Source: Dehalococcoidia bacterium
GTDB lineage: Bacteria; Chloroflexota; Dehalococcoidia; Dehalococcoidales; DAOWLH01
Direction of reading: 5' to 3'
DNA: 25,762 nucleotides
Assembly: GCA_030638985.1 (NCBI GenBank)
Contig: DAOWDO010000085.1
Span: 1-25,762 of the forward strand
Under the pieces are notes generated by a model. It had not been told where the DNA came from, ran no database searches, and saw only the letters and a list, made by a program, of their open reading frames with translations. This document shows, in pieces, positions 21,058 through 25,762 of the stretch. Made by a program: the position numbers and the translations under genes. Numbering within the stretch: the first letter of the stretch is position 1; each line of letters begins with the position of its first letter.

Positions 21058-21723
21058 TTACCCCACAAACCGGCAGATATTATTCAGGCAGCACCGCCAG
21101 CACAGCGGCTCCCTGCGGCAGGCATCCTTGGCCAGTTGTACCAGCAGGGCGTGGTATTCATTAAACAGCCCGGCATCGGCCGGCAGGTAAGCCATAAAGA
21201 GCTGCTGGTAAGAGGCGTAACTATCGTCTGCCGGTGCCAGGCCAAGGCGGTTAATAATGCGCCGTGTGTAGGCATCAACAACAAAGACCGGCTTGGCGGC
21301 GGCATAGAGTATTATCGAATCGGCCGTCTCCGGCCCGATTCCACGGACAGCAAGCAGCTCACGGCGCATCTGCGGGACACCAAGGGCAAACAGCTCATCA
21401 AGATTATCGCGGTAGTGGCTACCCAGCCAGCCGGCCAGGGACTTGAGCTTTTTAGCTTTAGCATTATAGTAGCCGCTGGAGCGGATTATCAGCGCCAGCT
21501 CAGACACGGGCATGCGGCGTATCGCCGCCGGGGATAGCACCCCGGCTGTCTTCAGACCATCAATAGCCTTGGCCGCATTTCTCCAGGAAGCCTGCTGGGT
21601 GAGGATGGCGCCAACCATTACTTCAAAGGGTTCATCCGCAGGCCACCAGTGCTGCCGTCCATATCTTTTCAGAAGCCGCTGGTATATGTCCGCAAGATAG
21701 CGTCCTATTTGTTGTCTGACCAT
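21058..21723 (-). CDS. Endonuclease III-related HhH-GPD DNA glycosylase
   Basis: This 221-residue protein has the HhH-GPD fold: FEVMVGAILTQQASWRNA (33-50), a helix-hairpin-helix LLAVRGIGPETADSIILYA (123-141), catalytic-type Asp150 in FVVDAYTRR, and a C-terminal Fe-S loop with cysteines spaced C-x5-C-x2-C-x5-C. The residue that is the lyase Lys in E. coli Nth is Glu132 here. It is therefore likely a monofunctional glycosylase of the endonuclease III-related (MagIII-like) group, perhaps removing alkylated bases. The ATG at 21723 overlaps trmO by 19 bases. It converges on the HdrD-like gene, 14 bases away. Confidence 0.9.
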   Translation of the reverse strand: MVRQQIGRYLADIYQRLLKRYGRQHWWPADEPFEVMVGAILTQQASWRNAAKAIDGLKTAGVLSPAAIRRMPVSELALIIRSSGYYNAKAKKLKSLAGWLGSHYRDNLDELFALGVPQMRRELLAVRGIGPETADSIILYAAAKPVFVVDAYTRRIINRLGLAPADDSYASYQQLFMAYLPADAGLFNEYHALLVQLAKDACRREPLCWRCCLNNICRFVG

Positions 21724-22160
21724 GGTGGCTTCGTAGCTTCGGCTGCTGAGTCATATCCCGGGATATAGGGCTTGATATCAATAACCGGCGTGCCATCAAC
21801 GGCGTCCAGCCCTTCCACCTGGAGCACGTTGCCCTCAATATTGAGCAGTTTTACCAACTTCTGCCCCACCGGATTTGGCCGGTAGGGAGAGCGGGAGGCA
21901 AAAAGCCCGACCAGGGGCATCTTCGGGTCGCCCTTGTATCTAACCTTGAGGGCCATCTTATCCGGGTCAACTGCCTTATGCATCCAGCAGAGTACTATAA
22001 TGTGAGAAGACTCTTCCAGTCTATAGAGAGCTTCAGCGAGACTTCTATCAACCACAATCTCGGAGACTATCCCGTTCCAGTCGTATTCCTGACGGGGTGT
22101 CCACTTTACTTTACTGCGGACATAGCCGATTGGTTTAACGGTAAACTGATTATCACACAC
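21705..22160 (-). CDS. trmO: TrmO/TsaA-family tRNA (t6A37) N6-methyltransferase
   Basis: TrmO methylates N6-threonylcarbamoyladenosine at tRNA position 37 using SAM. The protein has the family N-terminus FTVKPIGYVRSKV, the core WMHKAVDP, and the signature LFASRSPYRPNPVGQKLVKLL followed by VEGLDAVDGTPVIDIKPYIP. With the GTG at 22160 it is 151 residues and starts just before the family core. A TTG at 22181 would add seven residues; neither has a strong Shine-Dalgarno. It overlaps the glycosylase gene downstream and lies 51 bases after the synthase gene stop, so the three minus-strand genes probably form one transcript. Confidence 0.9.
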   Translation of the reverse strand: MCDNQFTVKPIGYVRSKVKWTPRQEYDWNGIVSEIVVDRSLAEALYRLEESSHIIVLCWMHKAVDPDKMALKVRYKGDPKMPLVGLFASRSPYRPNPVGQKLVKLLNIEGNVLQVEGLDAVDGTPVIDIKPYIPGYDSAAEATKPPWSDNK

Positions 22161-22211
22161 GGCAAGGTACTTCCCGGGCAATTATACGAATGCTCAAGTA
22201 GCCTGTTTCGG

Positions 22212-23450
22212 CTATCCCAGCGGATTGAGGGTCAACAGTTTTCGAGCAATTTCGGGATACCTGGCGATGAAGAGCAGTTCGTCCTCTACCAGTGGCTTGT
22301 GGGACTCGACATTGGCATACCTGACCAGTTCCAGAACCTGGTTGGCTTCTTCTTTGCCTGAGAAGGTCACCGACATCTTTCCCATGACGTGGCTGAAACC
22401 GGAGATGCCGCTGTACTCTCCGGCGCTGATTTCCCTTCCTGTATCCACCATCTCCGGCTCTCCCCGGCCCAGCTCTTCATAGCCGTATAGCTCGTAATTC
22501 TCCGGGTCCTTGAGCACGCCGTCAGCGTGGATTCCGGACTCGTGGGCAAAAGCATTGGCACCGACACCCGGCTGGTTAATTGGTATCGGTACGTCAAAAG
22601 CATAGCTGGCAAACCTGGCTATCTTCCAGGCCTTTGACAGGTCTATGTGATTGCCAAGCTGGTATTTATCGGCGAACCCCTTTGACTTGGTAACTGCCAG
22701 AACGGTGGCCACCAGGTCGGCATTGCCAGCTCTTTCGCCGATGCCGTTAACCGTGGTATTGATATAGGCATCCTGGCCGCCATCGATAGCCCCTTTTGCC
22801 CCGCTCAGTGAAGTGGCCACCGCCATACCCAGGTCGCCGTGGCAGTGCAGTTCGATGGGAAGGCCGACATTCTCCGCCAGCGCCCTGGCCGTTTCATATA
22901 TGGTGAAGGGGTTATCGTAGCCCAGGGTATCGCAGTAGCGCAGCCGGTTGGCACCGTGCTCCCTGGCCGCCAGGCCAAACTTAATCAGGTAGTCCAGGTC
23001 TGTCCTGGAGGCGTCTTCGGCATTAACACCGATGCTCTCGGCGCCGTGAGCCCAGGCAGCGTCAACCGCCTCGGCCATGTTATCTATAATATCTTCCCTA
23101 GTCTTCCTGCCCTGAAACTTACCCTGTATCATCTGGTCTGAAGTGGATATGGAAAGGTTGAGGTGCTTGATTTTGGGCACCGTCTTAAAGGCGGTCTCCA
23201 CATCGGCGACAATAGCCCTTATCCAGCCCTCCAGGCGGATGGGCTTAAGCACCCCCATCTCAGCAAGCTCCAGGTTGGCCTGAAGGTAGTTGGATTCGTG
23301 CTTGGTGGTGGGAAAGCCGAACTCGGACTGAAAGACCCCCATATCATTCAAATAGATGTTAACCAGCGTCTTTTCCAGCTTGGATAGACCCAGCTTAGCC
23401 GTCTGCACGCCGTCACGGTTGGTAACATCAAGCAAGTATATTTTGGGCAA
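22212..23450 (-). CDS. Homocitrate synthase-like enzyme, candidate Re-citrate synthase
   Basis: This 412-residue protein belongs to the isopropylmalate/homocitrate synthase (HMGL-like) family, which condense acetyl-CoA with a 2-oxoacid. The N-terminus reads LLDVTNRDGVQTAKLGLSKL instead of the usual DTTLRDGEQ. The metal-binding HCHGDLGMA, the NGIGERAGNA loop and FAHESGIHADGV are intact. It lacks the regulatory C-terminal LeuA domain. This DVTNRDG form is what I recall for Re-type citrate synthases of anaerobes, including Dehalococcoides, often annotated as homocitrate synthase. Start is TTG at 23450 with GGGGGTGG upstream. No leuBCD or nif genes are near; the substrate needs testing. Confidence 0.87.
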   Translation of the reverse strand: MPKIYLLDVTNRDGVQTAKLGLSKLEKTLVNIYLNDMGVFQSEFGFPTTKHESNYLQANLELAEMGVLKPIRLEGWIRAIVADVETAFKTVPKIKHLNLSISTSDQMIQGKFQGRKTREDIIDNMAEAVDAAWAHGAESIGVNAEDASRTDLDYLIKFGLAAREHGANRLRYCDTLGYDNPFTIYETARALAENVGLPIELHCHGDLGMAVATSLSGAKGAIDGGQDAYINTTVNGIGERAGNADLVATVLAVTKSKGFADKYQLGNHIDLSKAWKIARFASYAFDVPIPINQPGVGANAFAHESGIHADGVLKDPENYELYGYEELGRGEPEMVDTGREISAGEYSGISGFSHVMGKMSVTFSGKEEANQVLELVRYANVESHKPLVEDELLFIARYPEIARKLLTLNPLG

Positions 23451-23496
23451 TTAGAGCCACCCCCTGTTGGCAATTCTGGAACCCCGTTCAGGCAAA

Positions 23497-23525
23497 ATAT
23501 TATCATAGTAGCCCTCTCATAGCAA
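23497..23525 (-). promoter_or_regulatory. Putative promoter of the citrate/homocitrate synthase-trmO-glycosylase operon
   Basis: On the minus strand TTGCTA (23525-23520) and TAATAT (23502-23497) are separated by 17 bases, leaving a leader of about 40 bases to the TTG start at 23450. The -35 partly faces the divergent promoter region of the potassium channel gene. Confidence 0.5.
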
Positions 23526-23529
23526 ATAA

Positions 23530-23549
23530 TGTGCTACAATTACAGCACA
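23530..23549 (+). promoter_or_regulatory. Inverted repeat over a putative -10 box upstream of the potassium channel gene
   Basis: TGTGCT (23530-23535) and AGCACA (23544-23549) form a perfect inverted repeat separated by eight bases. TACAAT (23535-23540), a possible -10 box, lies inside it; the -35 region is poor. A repressor or activator site at this divergent promoter is plausible but unproven. Confidence 0.4.
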
Positions 23550-23571
23550 CCAAGAGTTAGATTTAGCAGCA

Positions 23572-24567
23572 ATGACTCCGACAAGAAGGTTTTTATGGGG
23601 GATAGCCGCCCTGGCTGCCATTATCTCGGCCGGCGTCGCCGGTTATATGCTGATTGAGGGCTGGTCTTTCATAGACTCCGTCTACATGACGGTAACAACC
23701 ATAACCACAGTTGGCTACGACGAGGTTCATCCGCTAAGTGAAGCCGGGCGGATTTTCAGTATCTTTTTGATCATCGGCGGTGTCGGTGGCGCCCTCTACT
23801 CTTTGAGTGCCGTTGTGGCCTTTGTGGTAGAGGGGGAATTCGGCACCAGGCTGGGGAGGAGACAGATGAAAAACAGGATTGCTAAATTAAAGAACCACTT
23901 TATCATCTGCGGCTACGGCCGGGTAGGGCAGGAGATAGGCCGTTTCTTCGCTGAAGAAGGGGTGCCTTTTGTTGCCATCGACAACAACCGGGAGAGCACT
24001 GCCATTGCCGATAAAGAAAACCACCTCTACCTGCTGGCCGATGCCACTAACGACGAAGCACTCAAGGAAGCCGGCATCGAACACGCCCGCGGTCTGGTGG
24101 TGGCTGTCGGCAGCGACCCCGACAGCACCTACATAACACTTTCGGCACGGCAATTACGCCCCGACCTTTTCATCGAAGCCCGGGCCTCTTCAGACGAGGC
24201 CGAAACCAAGCTTAAAAAGGCCGGCGCTGACCGCATCATTTCTCCCCAAAGAATCGGCGCCCGGCGCATGGCCATGATAGCACTACGCCCGGCAGTGGTT
24301 GACTTTATTGATACTGTAACCTACCGCCACGGTCGGGAGCTGCAGATGGAAAACATAGCCGTCAATGATGGTTCGCCCCTGGCCGGACAGAGCGTGGCCG
24401 AAATCAGCCGCCGCACCAAAGCCACCCTGCTGGCGATAAGCAAAAAAAGCGGACGCCTGCTGGCCAACCCGCAACCAGAAGAAATCATCGAAGCCGGCGA
24501 CATCCTGGTGGCAATGGGTACCCGGCAGCAACTTATGGCTTTAGAAAAAGTTTGCGAGAGGTGTTAG
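23572..24567 (+). CDS. Two-TM potassium channel with RCK (TrkA-N/TrkA-C) domains
   Basis: This 331-residue protein has the MthK-like plan. There are two membrane helices (about 7-28 and 62-86) around a pore loop with filter TTVGYDE (45-51), then RCK-N with the Rossmann motif HFIICGYGRVGQEIG and VAIDNN, and a TrkA-C domain (about 255-331, LAGQSVAEISRRTKATLLAI). It probably gates K+ flow in response to a cytoplasmic ligand. The common GYG of the filter is GYD here. The ATG at 23572 has no clear Shine-Dalgarno. argC follows after three bases on the same strand, suggesting co-transcription though the functions are unrelated. Confidence 0.92.
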   Translation: MTPTRRFLWGIAALAAIISAGVAGYMLIEGWSFIDSVYMTVTTITTVGYDEVHPLSEAGRIFSIFLIIGGVGGALYSLSAVVAFVVEGEFGTRLGRRQMKNRIAKLKNHFIICGYGRVGQEIGRFFAEEGVPFVAIDNNRESTAIADKENHLYLLADATNDEALKEAGIEHARGLVVAVGSDPDSTYITLSARQLRPDLFIEARASSDEAETKLKKAGADRIISPQRIGARRMAMIALRPAVVDFIDTVTYRHGRELQMENIAVNDGSPLAGQSVAEISRRTKATLLAISKKSGRLLANPQPEEIIEAGDILVAMGTRQQLMALEKVCERC

Positions 24568-24570
24568 CTG

Positions 24571-25608
24571 ATGAAAAAGCATAGAGTGGGTATCGTTAAT
24601 GTTACCGGTTATACCGGAATTGAACTGGCCAGGTTGCTCATCCAGCACCCGGGGGTGGTACTGACATCGGTTACCGGGCGCAGTGCTGCCGGCAACCGCC
24701 TGGATGCCGTCCTCCCCCACCTGATAGGCACCGACCTGGTCATTGAAGCCGAACTGGGCGATGTAGAGTTGGCCTTCTCGGCCATGCCCCACAGGGAGAG
24801 TGCCCCGGAAGTCCGGCATCTTCTTGACCGTGGTATCAGGGTGGTCGATTTGAGCGCCGACTTCAGATTAAGGGATGCCGCCCAGTACCCGGCCTGGTAC
24901 GGCTTTAACCACCCGGAACCGCAATTGCTGGAGCAGGCGGTCTACGGCCTCACCGAACTCCACCGAGACGAAATCGCCTCCGCCCGGCTGGTGGCCAATC
25001 CCGGCTGCTATCCCACCGGGGCCCTTCTGGCGCTGGCGCCAGCGGTTAAACAGGGGCTAATCAACGGACATTTTATTATCGACAGCAAGTCCGGTGTCTC
25101 CGGAGCCGGCAGGTCACTTGACCTCAAGGCCCACTATGCGGAGGCCAATGAGGACGTCACCGCCTATGCCCTGGACGGACACCGCCACCTGCCGGAGATT
25201 GTACAGGAGCTGAAGCAGCTCCGGCCGCAGTCCTCTCCAGCGGTAACCTTCGTTCCCCACCTGGTACCGATGACCAGGGGTATACTGACCACCTGCTATA
25301 CTCCACTGCACGACGAGCTGGCCAGCAGCCCGCGGGGTAAGGAGAAGCTGAGACAGATTTACCTTGATTTCTATAAGGATGAGCCCTTTATCAAGGTGGT
25401 GGCCACCCCACCCCACAGCAAGCACACCCTAGGCTCCAATATGTGCCTTATCCACCCGACGATAGACACCAGGACCGGCCGGCTGGTGGTGGTGAGCTGC
25501 CTTGACAACCTGGTCAAGGGCGCCGCCGGCCAGGCAGTCCAGAACATGAACCTGATGCTGGGGCTGCCCGAGACCACCGGACTTGAGGCACTGGCGGTCT
25601 GGCCGTAA
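24571..25608 (+). CDS. argC: N-acetyl-gamma-glutamyl-phosphate reductase
   Basis: ArgC reduces N-acetylglutamyl phosphate to the semialdehyde with NADPH in arginine synthesis. The 345-residue protein starts with the nucleotide-binding VGIVNVTGYTGIELARLL, has the catalytic Cys146 in NPGCYPTGA, DSKSGVSGAGR, the ALDGHRHLPEI segment with its conserved His, and FVPHLVPMTRGILTT. Length is normal for the single-domain form. The glycine-rich loop reads NVTGYTG where GASGYTG or GATGYTG is common. The ATG at 24571 is three bases after the channel gene stop. No other arg genes are in view; they may follow beyond the window. Confidence 0.97.
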   Translation: MKKHRVGIVNVTGYTGIELARLLIQHPGVVLTSVTGRSAAGNRLDAVLPHLIGTDLVIEAELGDVELAFSAMPHRESAPEVRHLLDRGIRVVDLSADFRLRDAAQYPAWYGFNHPEPQLLEQAVYGLTELHRDEIASARLVANPGCYPTGALLALAPAVKQGLINGHFIIDSKSGVSGAGRSLDLKAHYAEANEDVTAYALDGHRHLPEIVQELKQLRPQSSPAVTFVPHLVPMTRGILTTCYTPLHDELASSPRGKEKLRQIYLDFYKDEPFIKVVATPPHSKHTLGSNMCLIHPTIDTRTGRLVVVSCLDNLVKGAAGQAVQNMNLMLGLPETTGLEALAVWP

Positions 25609-25617
25609 AACCGGTTA

Positions 25618-25646
25618 TTGCCCCGCGGGTTTGACTCTGCTATGCT
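25618..25646 (+). promoter_or_regulatory. Putative extended -10 promoter for the terminal transporter gene
   Basis: TTGCCC (25618-25623) and TATGCT (25641-25646) are 17 bases apart, and TG precedes the -10 by one base (TGcTATGCT, extended -10). Transcription would start within about five bases of the GTG at 25657, so the transcript could be nearly leaderless. Confidence 0.42.
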
Positions 25647-25656
25647 TTAGCCCGCT

Positions 25657-25762
25657 GTGAAGAGCAACGTAACCGGCAAAACCGGCTTTGTCACTGCCGA
25701 CTACTTCAAGATTACCATCTTGTTTTTTGCCCTCACTGCTCTGTCGCAGGCCATGCATGGCA
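25657..25762 (+). CDS. Probable MFS transporter, N-terminal fragment (cut by window edge)
   Basis: A frame from GTG 25657 stays open to the window end, giving about 35 residues: MKSNVTGKTGFVTADYFKIT followed by ILFFALTALSQAMHG. The hydrophobic stretch after a short polar N-terminus resembles the first helix of major facilitator permeases with a DYxKI...FALTAL start, as I recall from Chloroflexota proteins. No Shine-Dalgarno is visible and the promoter prediction places the start codon almost at the 5' end. Too little sequence is present for a substrate guess. Confidence 0.5.
   Translation, partial: MKSNVTGKTGFVTADYFKITILFFALTALSQAMHG

Noticed and set aside
1..25762. CRISPR arrays, transposases, prophage genes, tRNA or rRNA
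   Set aside because: I saw no spaced direct repeats, no transposase or integrase motifs and no tRNA-like cloverleaf by eye; a tRNAscan-type search was not possible.

Overview
This 25.8 kb window is ordinary-looking, gene-dense bacterial chromosome. It is GC-rich, with short intergenic gaps, many GTG/TTG starts backed by Shine-Dalgarno sequences, and no mobile elements, CRISPR arrays, rRNA or tRNA genes that I could see. The gene set suggests an anaerobic Chloroflexota of the Dehalococcoidia type. The main clues are a recA-recX-rny-ymdB block beside folP-folK, several TatA/B-like genes with tatC, a homocitrate-synthase-like protein resembling Re-citrate synthases, and a fused HdrDE-like membrane iron-sulfur protein. 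This placement is an inference; no marker tree was possible.

Layout. (1) 1-3288, minus strand: a Fur/Zur-family regulator followed by a ZnuABC-type metal ABC transporter and the N-terminal part of an ACR3 arsenite exporter, with 1-30 base spacings. One promoter carrying two tandem palindromes upstream of the regulator probably drives all of it. (2) 3327-8773, minus strand: a probable eight-gene operon with one good promoter: small Cys-rich protein, PurM/HypE-like AIR-synthase relative, SAM methyltransferase, NMT1-type substrate-binding lipoprotein, nadA, cutA, cysE and a NIL-domain protein. (3) 8813-11306, minus strand: a Tat export cluster with two TatA proteins, a TatB-like protein with an 11-residue-repeat tail, and TatC.

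(4) 11333-18927, plus strand: folP, folK and a 6-pyruvoyl-tetrahydropterin-synthase homologue (folate/pterin genes); recA and recX separated by a terminator-like hairpin; then rny, ymdB, a PHP phosphoesterase and a PlsY-like acyltransferase. (5) 18995-21043, plus strand: a 682-residue fused cytochrome b/HdrD-like protein. (6) 21058-23450, minus strand: an endonuclease III-related glycosylase, TrmO and a Re-citrate/homocitrate-synthase-like enzyme. (7) 23530-25762, plus strand: a two-TM potassium channel with RCK domains, argC, and the start of a probable MFS transporter cut by the window edge.

No wholly new system is evident. The points most worth a second look are the self-regulated metal-uptake/arsenite operon, the CExxHGH pterin synthase sitting in a folate operon without folB, the hendecad-repeat tail of the TatB-like protein, the dihydropteroate synthase lacking its usual HMxG-type motif, and the Re-citrate-synthase candidate.
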